From contig JBDUYP010000001.1 in NCBI GenBank assembly GCA_039944535.1, forward strand, positions 744,001 through 808,000: 64,000 bases of DNA, given 5' to 3'. This DNA is from JAMZMI01 sp039944535. GTDB lineage: Bacteria > Bacteroidota > Bacteroidia > Cytophagales > Cyclobacteriaceae. Below are positions 38,013 through 46,666 of this stretch, piece by piece; the first letter of the stretch is position 1, and every line of letters starts with the position of its first letter. A program made the position numbers and the translations under genes. The notes under the pieces were generated by a model. It did no database searches. It saw only the letters and a list, made by a program, of their open reading frames with translations, and had not been told where the DNA came from.

Positions 38013-38624
38013 ATGAAATCCTCCATTATCCTTGTTTTATTATTGATTACCATAGGTTGCCATCGTCCAGAGGATCGATCAGGCAATGTCGAGGTGCTCA
38101 ATATGGTCCCAGATCTAGAGTGGGGAACCGAAGAAACATATTATGATCGAATGACAAGCACGTGGAGGTTCAAGGCCGATTCCAATGTGGTTTCGGGATA
38201 TATAATATCCTACTTTGGAAATGGCGCTATCCAGAAAAAAACAGGTTTGGTTGAAGGTCGAAAAGAAGGCCTTCAACATACTTATTACCCCAACGGTCAG
38301 CTGAGGTTTTCTGAAAGCTACGCAGACAATAAACTAAATGGGAAAGTGAAGCGATGGGGGTTGGAAGAAGGTTATCAGCTGTTAGCCGAATTGAATTATA
38401 AAGATGGAAAACTTCACGGTGAGCAGAAAAAATGGTATGCCACCGGAGAACTGCATAAACTCATGCTTATCGAGAATGGTGTTGAAAATGGGATGCAAAA
38501 AGCCTTTAGGAAAAATGGAGCATTATACGCTAATTATGAAGCCAAAAACGGCAGAACCTTCGGCCTCAAAAGATCAAATCTTTGTTATGAGTTGGATGAT
38601 GAACAAGTGGTATATGCACCATAA
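38013..38624 (+). CDS. YwqK-like MORN-repeat lipoprotein
   Basis: 203 residues from the ATG at 38013. The longer upstream frame overlaps the YHYH gene and has no signal sequence, so the shorter start with a lipobox I-T-I-G-C at about 16 is preferred. The body has MORN/YwqK-type repeats with the pattern Y-F-G-N-G, Y-Y-P-N-G-Q-L, Y-K-D-G-K-L-H-G and Y-A-T-G-E-L. YwqK-like proteins were named as antitoxins of YwqJ, but most Bacteroidota copies are orphan lipoproteins. The gene overlaps the SCO1 homologue by 11 bp. Confidence 0.82.
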   Translation: MKSSIILVLLLITIGCHRPEDRSGNVEVLNMVPDLEWGTEETYYDRMTSTWRFKADSNVVSGYIISYFGNGAIQKKTGLVEGRKEGLQHTYYPNGQLRFSESYADNKLNGKVKRWGLEEGYQLLAELNYKDGKLHGEQKKWYATGELHKLMLIENGVENGMQKAFRKNGALYANYEAKNGRTFGLKRSNLCYELDDEQVVYAP

Positions 38625-39270
38625 GGTTTTTGTGATTATTGGTTTTTTGATAACCATTGGCTGTACTCCTACAAAAAAAGAAGAGAAGTCAAGTAGAGTG
38701 GAGGAACTGCCTTTTTATGATGAGGCCACTTACACACCACAGTGGTTAGATCCTGAAAACGTGCCGGATGACTTTCATCAAGTACCTGCCTTTCAACTTT
38801 CCGATCAGCATGGTGAAATGGTGTCTGAACAAGACCTTGACGGAAAAGTGACGGTAGTTGATTTTTTCTTTACTACCTGCCCGGGCATCTGTCCCAAGAT
38901 GACCTCTAATATGAAACTGGTACAGGACGCCTTTTTAGAAGATGAAGAAATTCTAATTCTTTCTCACTCAGTCACGCCTGAGTATGATAGTGTGGCAATC
39001 CTACAGGAGTATGCCAAAAACAAGGAGATAGTGAAAAAGGAATGGCACCTGCTCACCGGTGAAAGATCTGTGATTTATGACTTAGGTAGAAACCAGTATT
39101 ATGTGGAAGAAGATCTGGGACTAGAAAAAGATCCAGATGATTTTATCCATACCGAAAATTTTGTTTTAGTAGATCAAAAACGAAGAATCCGGGGGATTTA
39201 CAATGGGTTGAATAAATCATCTATCCGACAGTTGATAGCCGATATCAAGACATTGCAAGGCGCCAGCTAG
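38614..39270 (+). CDS. SCO1/SenC family lipoprotein (copper chaperone-like)
   Basis: 218 residues from the ATG at 38614 (ATGs at 38596 and 38599 are alternatives). The signal peptide ends in the lipobox I-T-I-G-C. The thioredoxin fold holds the SCO copper site, T-T-C-P-G-I-C-P-K (C-x3-C), and a conserved His in F-I-H-T-E-N-F. SCO1 proteins deliver copper to the CuA site of cytochrome oxidase or act as redox sensors. There is no oxidase gene beside it; the cbb3-type genes lie about 10 kb away and have no CuA. The gene is translationally coupled to the YwqK lipoprotein. Confidence 0.88.
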   Translation: MHHKVFVIIGFLITIGCTPTKKEEKSSRVEELPFYDEATYTPQWLDPENVPDDFHQVPAFQLSDQHGEMVSEQDLDGKVTVVDFFFTTCPGICPKMTSNMKLVQDAFLEDEEILILSHSVTPEYDSVAILQEYAKNKEIVKKEWHLLTGERSVIYDLGRNQYYVEEDLGLEKDPDDFIHTENFVLVDQKRRIRGIYNGLNKSSIRQLIADIKTLQGAS

Positions 39271-39322
39271 CATACCACCACATTCACCATTGAGCATATA
39301 GTCGCACAGGCGAAACCATAAA

Positions 39323-39934
39323 TTATGAGTTATAAGCCAGTAGATAGCCCTTCACTTCCTCTATGCTTATTTTATAATTTTTTGGAGAGCCGTTGTTGGG
39401 TTTGTTGATGGTGCCTTGTATATCAAAGTCTGAATTGAATTTGATAAATGTATCGTCCTTCAGGCTTAGTTTTTTCCTGCTGTAGATTTTGAAGAGCACT
39501 TCTTTGGCACACCAGATGGCGCAGAGCTTCTGCAAGTCATCCGCATATCTTACTTCTGACCCGTTGATGAATTTGTGACTTACCTGAATCATTTTGTGCC
39601 TTGGTCGCTCCAAATCTATGCCACAGGGGTCTTTCAGGCTGATCATGGCTGCTGCCATGGGGAAGGAATGAGATATAGAGATTTCGGCTTTTTTGTTTTT
39701 TAAGATGGGCTTTCCTGTATCCAGGTTTTCCATGCCCTCATACGGAATGTCATACTGACTGCACAAATGACGAATAAGGATTCTCCCCACCATCCACTCT
39801 GCAGCTTTTGCGGTATGCATGTGTTGAGGAGCCTGGTTTTCCAGCATTTCGGCCAGAACCTGGTTTGTTTCCTGAATATTCCAAACAGCGTATGCCGAGT
39901 GATCGCTGATTGACTTAGATAATAGTAATGGCAT
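39323..39934 (-). CDS. 4'-phosphopantetheinyl transferase superfamily protein
   Basis: 203 residues. The key motifs of the Sfp-type fold are present: G-K-P-I-L-K, then I-S-H-S-F, C-G-I-D-L-E and W-C-A-K-E-V-L-F-K, which supply Mg and CoA contacts. It attaches the 4'-phosphopantetheine arm of CoA to carrier proteins. No polyketide or peptide synthase genes are nearby; the carrier may be acyl-carrier protein or an aryl-polyene/flexirubin system elsewhere. Confidence 0.88.
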   Translation of the reverse strand: MPLLLSKSISDHSAYAVWNIQETNQVLAEMLENQAPQHMHTAKAAEWMVGRILIRHLCSQYDIPYEGMENLDTGKPILKNKKAEISISHSFPMAAAMISLKDPCGIDLERPRHKMIQVSHKFINGSEVRYADDLQKLCAIWCAKEVLFKIYSRKKLSLKDDTFIKFNSDFDIQGTINKPNNGSPKNYKISIEEVKGYLLAYNS

Positions 39935-40049
39935 ACTGTTTTCGTTTAGATGTTAATTTAGCATGAAATCTATGTTTAGCGACATCAAAAAGGAATTTTG
40001 AACTATTTTCTTGTCAAACGTATTTCACATAGTCAATCAACAAAAAGCC

Positions 40050-40961
40050 ATGTCTCCAATCAACGTCCATAAACTCAAAACACTCACAGGGCACAAAGAT
40101 TCGCTTTACACGCTGGAGCGGTTAGATGGTCAGCGTTTCCTCTCTGCTGGAGGAGACGGCATGGTCGTACTTTGGGATGTGCAAAACCCGGATGTAGGGC
40201 AGATGATCGTGAAGGTGCCAGCGTCAGTTTATGCTTTGGAGTTCAATCCAGAAAAAAAGCTTTTGATAGTGGGGCAAAACTTCAATGGTATCCACCTGAT
40301 AGATGTAGAAAGTAAAAAAGAATTGAAATCTCTGAAACTGACCTCCGAAGCAATTTTTGACATTCAGTCCAACTCTGAAACAATTTTTGTAGGTACGGCA
40401 GGGGGTGAGTTGATTCAGGTTGATTGGGATTTCAATATTGTCAACAGGGTCAAATACTCCGATAAGAGTGTCAGATCCATAGCAAAGAGTCCGTCAGGAG
40501 AGTCTTTAGCGGTAGGTTATAGTGATGAACGCATCAGGCTCATCGACGCTCACGACCTTACGGTATCGCATGAATTCATAGCTCATGAAAAGTCAGTTTT
40601 TAGCGTACAGTTTCATCCTGAGATGCCCCTGCTGATGAGCGCTGGGCGTGATGCCCGTATCAAATTTTGGGATATTGATCGAAAATATGAGCTGGTAGAG
40701 GAGATTGTTGCCCATATGTACACGATCAATCATCTGGCCTTTAGTCCTGATAGCCAACATTTCGTATCTTGTAGCATGGACAAATCCATAAAGGTCTGGG
40801 ATGCCAAAACCTTCAAATTGCTAAAAGTAATTGACAAGGCCAGGCACGCCGGGCACGGAACGTCCGTTAACAAGTTGCTGTGGCTCAACCATAAAGAAAC
40901 ATTGGTTTCTTGCAGCGATGATCGCACTATTTCCCTTTGGGATATTAATTTTGCAACCTGA
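40050..40961 (+). CDS. WD40-repeat protein
   Basis: 303 residues from the ATG at 40050; an alternative TTG at 40011 would add 13 residues. It has about seven WD40 repeats, starting with L-T-G-H-K-D-S-L-Y-T-L and ending with V-S-C-S-D-D-R-T-I-S-L-W-D-I, so it would fold as a single cytoplasmic beta-propeller. There is no signal peptide. It is directly followed (1 bp) by the DivIVA-domain gene and is probably co-transcribed with it and folB. It is likely a protein-interaction scaffold. Confidence 0.88.
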   Translation: MSPINVHKLKTLTGHKDSLYTLERLDGQRFLSAGGDGMVVLWDVQNPDVGQMIVKVPASVYALEFNPEKKLLIVGQNFNGIHLIDVESKKELKSLKLTSEAIFDIQSNSETIFVGTAGGELIQVDWDFNIVNRVKYSDKSVRSIAKSPSGESLAVGYSDERIRLIDAHDLTVSHEFIAHEKSVFSVQFHPEMPLLMSAGRDARIKFWDIDRKYELVEEIVAHMYTINHLAFSPDSQHFVSCSMDKSIKVWDAKTFKLLKVIDKARHAGHGTSVNKLLWLNHKETLVSCSDDRTISLWDINFAT

Positions 40962-40962
40962 T

Positions 40963-41721
40963 ATGAAGATCACACCAATAGAGATCAGACAGAAAAACTT
41001 CGAAAAGCAATTGCGAGGTTTTGACAAAGACGAGGTTACGGCCTTTTTGCTGTCGCTTTCCAACGAATGGGAGAGGGTTCTCGACGAAAACAAAGAGTAC
41101 AAAATCAAGCTGGATCAGGCCGAAAAGGAAGTGGGTAAACTCCGTGAAGTGGAGAGCTCGCTTTTCAAAACCTTGAAGACAGCCGAAGATACTGGTGCCA
41201 ATCTGGTGGATCAGGCCAATAAAGCCGCGGAGCTACATCTCAAAGAAACGCAGATGAATGCGGAGGCCATGATGAGTGAAGCCAAGACAAAGGCCAAAAA
41301 CCTGATAGAAAAAGCAGAAGCAGAGGCGCGTGACATAATAGATGAGATGCAGGATGCGGTGAAGGATTTGGAACAAAATTATCGCACGCTGGAAAATATG
41401 CGTGAAAACATCATTGCTGATCTGAAGAACCTTTCAGCAGATCTCATTGAACGCGTGGACCGTACCAATAAGCAAAAGAGCGACTTTAAGCTTGAGGATC
41501 ATGCTAAAAAGGTAAAGGAAATCGTGCGGGAGTCTGAGAAGCGCATCGATAAAGAAAACCTGGAAGTAAAACCAAAACTGGTGACACCTGTGGACAAAGA
41601 AGAGGTGAGACAAAAAAGTGTAGCCGCCAGCAAACCACCAGTACCAAAAACCAATGCGGTCAAAGCTAAAGAAACAGTCAAAGAAGAAGGAGGTTCATTC
41701 TTTGACGAATTGGAAGATTAA
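40963..41721 (+). CDS. DivIVA-domain coiled-coil protein
   Basis: 252 residues from the ATG at 40963; a longer frame to the left is a shadow inside the WD40 gene. The N-terminus M-K-I-T-P-I-E-I-R-Q-K-N-F-E-K-Q-L-R-G-F (in two pieces of the DivIVA lipid-binding domain) precedes a long coiled coil (about 35-180). The C-terminal third is Lys/Val/Pro-rich and flexible. DivIVA-domain proteins mark curved membrane and organise growth or division; a specific role here is unknown. Confidence 0.88.
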   Translation: MKITPIEIRQKNFEKQLRGFDKDEVTAFLLSLSNEWERVLDENKEYKIKLDQAEKEVGKLREVESSLFKTLKTAEDTGANLVDQANKAAELHLKETQMNAEAMMSEAKTKAKNLIEKAEAEARDIIDEMQDAVKDLEQNYRTLENMRENIIADLKNLSADLIERVDRTNKQKSDFKLEDHAKKVKEIVRESEKRIDKENLEVKPKLVTPVDKEEVRQKSVAASKPPVPKTNAVKAKETVKEEGGSFFDELED

Positions 41722-41723
41722 AA

Positions 41724-42074
41724 ATGGGTAAGGTTTCTTTAGAAGGCATGGAGTTTTACGCTCGTCACGGATACTACGAGGAAGAGCGTATCATTGGCAA
41801 TAAATACAGCGTGGATGTGACCATAGAGGCAGATCTCTCCGATGCTGCCGACACTGACAAGCTAGAAGGTACCATCAACTATGAAGTGGTTTATGAGATT
41901 GTCGCTAAAGTTATGGCAGTAGATGCGCTCCTTTTGGAGCACCTTGCTGGCAAAATCATCAAAGACCTCAAATCCACTTTTCCTGCAATCAAAAAAACCT
42001 GGGTGAAGGTGTGCAAATACAATCCACCAATCAAAGGTCTGTGCCACCGTGCAGTGGTGGAGCTGGAGGGGTAG
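41724..42074 (+). CDS. folB: Dihydroneopterin aldolase
   Basis: 116 residues, the length of FolB. It starts 2 bp after the DivIVA gene stop. The features M-E-F-Y-A-R-H-G-Y-Y-E-E-E, the T-I-N-Y-E-V-V-Y-E-I segment with the catalytic Glu, and the C-terminal K-Y-N-P-P with a Lys in W-V-K-V are the FolB pattern. It converts dihydroneopterin to 6-hydroxymethyl-dihydropterin in folate synthesis. It is the last of the WD40-DivIVA-folB run. Confidence 0.92.
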   Translation: MGKVSLEGMEFYARHGYYEEERIIGNKYSVDVTIEADLSDAADTDKLEGTINYEVVYEIVAKVMAVDALLLEHLAGKIIKDLKSTFPAIKKTWVKVCKYNPPIKGLCHRAVVELEG

Positions 42075-42081
42075 TTTTCCA

Positions 42082-42175
42082 TTTTTCCTGCCTATTGATA
42101 AAAATCACATTATGACGGGGTGATACAACAGTGAGCAAATTCAAGTTTTCTTCGCTCTGGGATTGCTCAAAATAC
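42082..42175. repeat. Dispersed intergenic repeat, copy 1
   Basis: This 94-bp stretch resembles 62966-63060 along its whole length (about 70% by eye). Shared blocks are TTTTTCCT, ATCACATT-TGACGGG, TTTTCTTCGCTCT and TTGCTCAAAAT. Here it lies about 130 bp before a sensor kinase gene. The ATCACATT core is part of a near-palindrome TCACATTATGA (TCACATTGTGA in copy 2). Its nature, promoter or repeat family, is undetermined. Confidence 0.6.
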
Positions 42176-42307
42176 ATTGTAAATTTTCCTGCGAATGAAT
42201 GTGTTTTTTCTTTGTAAGATTATCTTAAAATAAAACACCTGTCTTAGGAGCCACGATGAAGATTATTTTAGAAAACGTATATTGAATAGTTTTTGTAGCA
42301 GTTACCA

Positions 42308-44761
42308 ATGAAAGAGCTAGAAAGGTCTATTAAAAAAAGATCCGTAATTTTCATATCGACCATTACACTGGTGATTATTATCGCTTTGATAATGGTTCAA
42401 AGCAAAGTCAATGACCAAAAAAATGGCGCTTATCTAATCAACATATCTGGAAAACAGCGTGCACTAAGCCAAAACATAGCCAAAATAGCATTTGCCCTTG
42501 ATAGCTATCAGGAAGAGCCGGTAAAAACGCACTTTACAAACTCTTTAAAAACATCGATAGATGAGTTGGAAAATACGCACAGTTATTTGTATTCAGAAAA
42601 TCAGCAAAATAAAAACAATGCTACAATTGATTCTTTGCTGAAAGCTGCCGAGCCATACTTAGAAAGTATACTAACCTCTGGTCGAAATATTATTGTCAAT
42701 GTTGACTCAGGGTCAATAAAGCAAGATGTTGCAATCATTGCAGCAGCAGAGGTATCCTTCCTTGCGATTATGGATGCGTTGGTAAGCCAGTATCAAAACG
42801 AGGCAGAAAAAAGTGTTCAAAAACTGATTGGGACTATTTACCTGATGGTCTTAGTGGCTGGGTTAATATTTGTTGGAGAATTTCTGTTTGTTTTGGTACC
42901 TACTCTAAGGCAGATATTTCGCCAAAGAATGTCCGAAAATAAATTTAGAGACTTGTTGGAGTCGGCTCCAGATGCCATAGTGATTGTGAATGAAAAGGGT
43001 AAAGTGCAACTGATTAACAAACAAGCTGAAAGGCTTTTTGGGTATTCAGCGGAAGAACTAGTTGATAAACCAGTGGAACTTCTCATTCCTAAGCGTTTTA
43101 TTGAGAACCATGCAGAGTATCGTGCTGGATTTTTCGCCAATCCCAAAGTAAGAGGGATGGGGGTTGGGAGAGGACAAGAATTATTTGGAATAACCAAGGA
43201 AGGAAAAGAAATACCCGTACAAATTAGCCTCAGCCCACTTCAAACCGGAGAGGGTTTGTTAGTCTCTGCGGCTATACGTGATGTCACTGAGCAAAAGTTG
43301 GCAGAAAGTGAATTGCTGCGTAAAAATCATTTGCTCTCTTTTGCTGAGAAAATAACGAAAATAGGTACCTGGAAATGGGATATTATCACCAACGAGGTGA
43401 AGTGGTCGGCCAATCTCTATGATATTTTTGGGCGTGAGCCGGATACAGCACTTACCTACGACACATACTTTGGTTATGTTCACCCAGATGATAAGCAAAG
43501 AGTGACTGATCATGTGGAGAAGTCATTTGTAGATAAAAAATTTATTGATTTGATGCATCGCATCAAACTTGCCGACGGAACTGTAAAAACAATACAACTC
43601 CTTGCTGAAATTATTACCGACAATAAAGGTGAGATCATTGAGATGATCGGTACATGTCAGGATGTGACCGTTCAGAGAATGGCTGAAAACAAATTCAGAG
43701 GATTGTTAGAGTCAGCGCCAGATGCTATGGTTATTTTAGATGAAAGCTATTCTATCGAACTGGTAAACTCTGGAGTAGAAAAAATATTTGGTTATTCAAG
43801 ATCAGAGCTGATTGGGAATCCTGCAAATATCCTCTTGGCTGATAGCTCCGGCTCAAACCCATTTCAGGTTGATGCGAATTCGATGAACCAAGAGAAGATA
43901 GTTAAACTGGGAGTGGATTCTGATATTCTGGCTGTTAAAAAAGATGGTACAAAGTTTCCAGTAGAAATAAATTTGGGTACTCTGAAGACTGATGATGAGC
44001 TGTTAATCTCAGCAGCTATCAGAGACATCACCAAGCGTAAGGAGACAGAAGTTAAGCTTAGAAGCATCGCGGCATTGCAAGCCAAAAATGAAGAGATGGA
44101 GCAATTGTCCTATATCACTTCTCATGACCTGAAGGAACCTCTGCTTACCATTAAGAAATACTCTCAAGTCCTGCAAGACGAATGTCAAACCATGGGGGAA
44201 AATGAGGAGTTTGTATTGGGGGCAATCATCAGGTCTGCTGAGAGGATGGAGACAAAAATTAAAGACCTTTTGGAATACTCACAGCTGGGCTATGGGCACA
44301 AATTTGAAATAATTGATTGTGCTGCAACTTTGAAAACAGTAATTGAAGACCTTAATTCTTTAATTGAAGCAAACAGTGCCGAGGTTGTCATTGGAAACTT
44401 ACCCTCTACAATTACGGCCTATGCTACCGGATTACAGTTGATTTTTCAAAACTTGATCAACAATGCTATCAAATTCAGAAAGAAGGATATTGTTCCTAAG
44501 GTTTTCATTTCGAGCAAAAAGAAAGAAGGGGGATGGGAGTTTGTCGTTGAAGATAATGGCATAGGTATTGATGAAAAAGACTTCAATAAGATCTTTTCTA
44601 TTTTTAAAAGACTCCACAATCACTCAGATTATACCGGATCAGGAGTTGGGCTTGCTCACGTAAAAAAGCTAGTGGAACTACACAATGGTCAGGTATGGGT
44701 ACAATCAAAGCCGGCTGGAGGGACAGCATTCCATTTTTCCATAATTACAGAAACCCTATGA
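42308..44761 (+). CDS. Multi-PAS sensor histidine kinase
   Basis: 817 residues. A PilJ-like sensor region lies between two membrane helices (14-31 and 176-198), with S-G-K-Q-R-A-L-S-Q-N near 47. Three PAS domains follow (about 212-330, 340-455 and 462-577); the first and third share F-R-x-L-L-E-S-A-P-D-A. The kinase core has His606 in I-T-S-H-D-L-K-E-P, the N-box near 715 and V-E-D-N-G-I-G. It belongs to the phytochrome-like histidine kinase type. The following response regulator overlaps it by 4 bp, making a cognate pair. Confidence 0.93.
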   Translation: MKELERSIKKRSVIFISTITLVIIIALIMVQSKVNDQKNGAYLINISGKQRALSQNIAKIAFALDSYQEEPVKTHFTNSLKTSIDELENTHSYLYSENQQNKNNATIDSLLKAAEPYLESILTSGRNIIVNVDSGSIKQDVAIIAAAEVSFLAIMDALVSQYQNEAEKSVQKLIGTIYLMVLVAGLIFVGEFLFVLVPTLRQIFRQRMSENKFRDLLESAPDAIVIVNEKGKVQLINKQAERLFGYSAEELVDKPVELLIPKRFIENHAEYRAGFFANPKVRGMGVGRGQELFGITKEGKEIPVQISLSPLQTGEGLLVSAAIRDVTEQKLAESELLRKNHLLSFAEKITKIGTWKWDIITNEVKWSANLYDIFGREPDTALTYDTYFGYVHPDDKQRVTDHVEKSFVDKKFIDLMHRIKLADGTVKTIQLLAEIITDNKGEIIEMIGTCQDVTVQRMAENKFRGLLESAPDAMVILDESYSIELVNSGVEKIFGYSRSELIGNPANILLADSSGSNPFQVDANSMNQEKIVKLGVDSDILAVKKDGTKFPVEINLGTLKTDDELLISAAIRDITKRKETEVKLRSIAALQAKNEEMEQLSYITSHDLKEPLLTIKKYSQVLQDECQTMGENEEFVLGAIIRSAERMETKIKDLLEYSQLGYGHKFEIIDCAATLKTVIEDLNSLIEANSAEVVIGNLPSTITAYATGLQLIFQNLINNAIKFRKKDIVPKVFISSKKKEGGWEFVVEDNGIGIDEKDFNKIFSIFKRLHNHSDYTGSGVGLAHVKKLVELHNGQVWVQSKPAGGTAFHFSIITETL

Positions 44762-45174
44762 AAAAGAAGTTCAAGTGCGTACTGCTTATAGATGATCAGG
44801 AAGATTCCAATTTTTTACACAAGAGGACGATCAATAGTATAGACTGCACGGAAAAAGTTGAGGTGGCCCTAAATGGAAAAGAAGCGATAGATTTTCTCAA
44901 ATCGAAAATGGGCACTTCTCACCCTCAGCCAGAAATAATTTTCCTTGATTTGAATATGCCCGTGATGGATGGGTGGGAGTTTTTGGAAGAATATGACAAA
45001 TTGGAAGAGCAGCAAAAAGCCGGAATCGTTATTGTAATGCTTACCACCTCATTGAATCCTAAAGATCAAGAGCGAGCCATCGAAAATAAATATGTCAAAG
45101 AGTTTGTCAGTAAATATCTGGATGAGTCAGGTCTCATGTCCCTCATACAGAAATATTTTAGTGATTATCTCTAA
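44758..45174 (+). CDS. Receiver-domain response regulator
   Basis: 138 residues from the ATG at 44758, which overlaps the kinase stop (ATGA). The receiver is complete: D-D in L-I-D-D-Q-E near 12-13, phospho-acceptor Asp64 in F-L-D-L-N-M-P, and T/S-x-x Lys region at the C-terminal part. No output domain is attached, a common partner form for phytochrome-like kinases. It is followed by a convergent gene with a 127-bp gap. Confidence 0.92.
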   Translation: MKKKFKCVLLIDDQEDSNFLHKRTINSIDCTEKVEVALNGKEAIDFLKSKMGTSHPQPEIIFLDLNMPVMDGWEFLEEYDKLEEQQKAGIVIVMLTTSLNPKDQERAIENKYVKEFVSKYLDESGLMSLIQKYFSDYL

Positions 45175-45301
45175 AAGACCATTAAATGAATTGTCCTTTG
45201 CTGTTGTGAAAACTTGCCAATTTCCAACTTTGCTAGCAACCCGTTGTGACGGTTAATATGGTGTTTTGGTGGCTACTTGCAGAATGACAGATGAAGAGTT
45301 G

Positions 45302-46666
45302 TTATTGTGAATTTGTTTGTCGTGAATAAGTAGCCTTGTATCTTTTCACTCTCTCTCCGAGCGTTTTTCTATCGATACCCAGAATACTAGCAGTGCGCGA
45401 AATGTTATTTTGATTGGCGGCTAGCACTGTCATAACATATTCCTGGATGACATCTTCAAGTTTTCTGTCTAGACCTTGAGATGTGGATGCCGAAAACCGA
45501 AAGGCCTCAGGTAAGTCAGGGACGTCAATGGTGGTGTCATCAACAAGGATAACCAGCCTGTGAACAAGGTTTTGTAATTCCCTTACATTTCCGGGCCAGC
45601 GATACTTATTCAGTGTATTCAAAGCTTTGGATGAAAACCTCATGGATGGTTTAGCTAACTCTTGAATATATTTTGAAAGAAAAAAATCAGCAAGCAGCTC
45701 AATATCATGTCCTCTTTCTCGCAAGGGAGGCAAATCTATGGATATGACGTTTAATCGGTAAAAAAGGTCTTCTCGAAACAGGCCTTTCTTTACAAGTTGC
45801 AACAAATCCACATTGGTAGCTGCCACCACACGTAGGTTTACTTTTACAGGTTTCTTTGAACCCACCATATAAAACTCTTTTTCCTGCAAAACTCGAAGTA
45901 GTTTTGCCTGCATGGCCAAACTGGTATTGCTAATCTCGTCTAGAAAAATGGTGCCTTTATCAGCGGCACTAAAAAATCCTTGTCTTGTTTCGTTCGCTCC
46001 TGTAAATGCTCCTCTTACATAGCCAAAAAGCTCACTTTCCAATAGTGCGTCAGGTATCCCACCGCAATTAACAGGGACAAAGGGTGTGGCGGACTCTCTC
46101 CCGCCATAGTGCAAAGCACGCGCGACCAATTCCTTACCTGTGCCGCTTTCTCCTTGTATCAGCACAGTTGCGTTGCTGTTTCTGGTTTTGGTAATGGTGT
46201 TGAATACGCTCATCATTCCCTCAGAAACTCCTATTATCCCAAAGTTCTGCAATGAAGCGTTTTGTCGCGCTTTCTTCTTGTAATTGGTTTTATTCAATGC
46301 GCTTGCTACAGCCCGAAACAACTCTTCGTCTGTGAATGATTTTACCAGATATTCTTCCGCTCCAATTTTAATGGATTCCACGGCTCCTTGAATAGAGGGA
46401 AAGCCTGTTATAACCAAAATCGCTACCCACTTGTAGTTTTCAGAAACGTGACGTACCAACTCCAGTCCGTTCTCTCCTGGCATCTTCAGGTCGGTGATAA
46501 GTAGATCAATACTGATAGACTCTAATAGCTTAATAGCGGACATCACGTTGTTGGCAGTGTATATCTGATAGCCAACAGATTCTAAGTTTCTTTTGATTAA
46601 TTCAACCGTTTCAGGAGAGTCATCCACGATCAGGACTTCAGGCTTTACCTTCTTATCGACTTTCAT
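45302..46666 (-). CDS. Sigma-54-dependent NtrC-type response regulator
   Basis: 454 residues in three parts. A receiver (1-125) has phospho-acceptor Asp59 in L-I-T-D-L-K-M-P-G. An AAA+ sigma-54 activation domain (about 145-375) has Walker A G-E-S-G-T-G-K-E (172-179), the sigma-54 contact loop G-A-F-T-G-A (219-224) and Walker B G-T-I-F-L-D-E (238-244). A Fis-type HTH (about 410-450) has the helix N-I-S-R-T-A-S-I-L-G-I-D-R-K-T-L. The ATG shares its A with the kinase stop TAA, so translation is coupled. It would activate -24/-12 promoters, such as the one at 47938-47953. Confidence 0.95.
   Translation of the reverse strand: MKVDKKVKPEVLIVDDSPETVELIKRNLESVGYQIYTANNVMSAIKLLESISIDLLITDLKMPGENGLELVRHVSENYKWVAILVITGFPSIQGAVESIKIGAEEYLVKSFTDEELFRAVASALNKTNYKKKARQNASLQNFGIIGVSEGMMSVFNTITKTRNSNATVLIQGESGTGKELVARALHYGGRESATPFVPVNCGGIPDALLESELFGYVRGAFTGANETRQGFFSAADKGTIFLDEISNTSLAMQAKLLRVLQEKEFYMVGSKKPVKVNLRVVAATNVDLLQLVKKGLFREDLFYRLNVISIDLPPLRERGHDIELLADFFLSKYIQELAKPSMRFSSKALNTLNKYRWPGNVRELQNLVHRLVILVDDTTIDVPDLPEAFRFSASTSQGLDRKLEDVIQEYVMTVLAANQNNISRTASILGIDRKTLGERVKRYKATYSRQTNSQ

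Noticed and set aside
45233..45255. TTGTGACGG sequence as third copy of the dispersed repeat
   Set aside because: Only a nine-base match; none of the other blocks are present.
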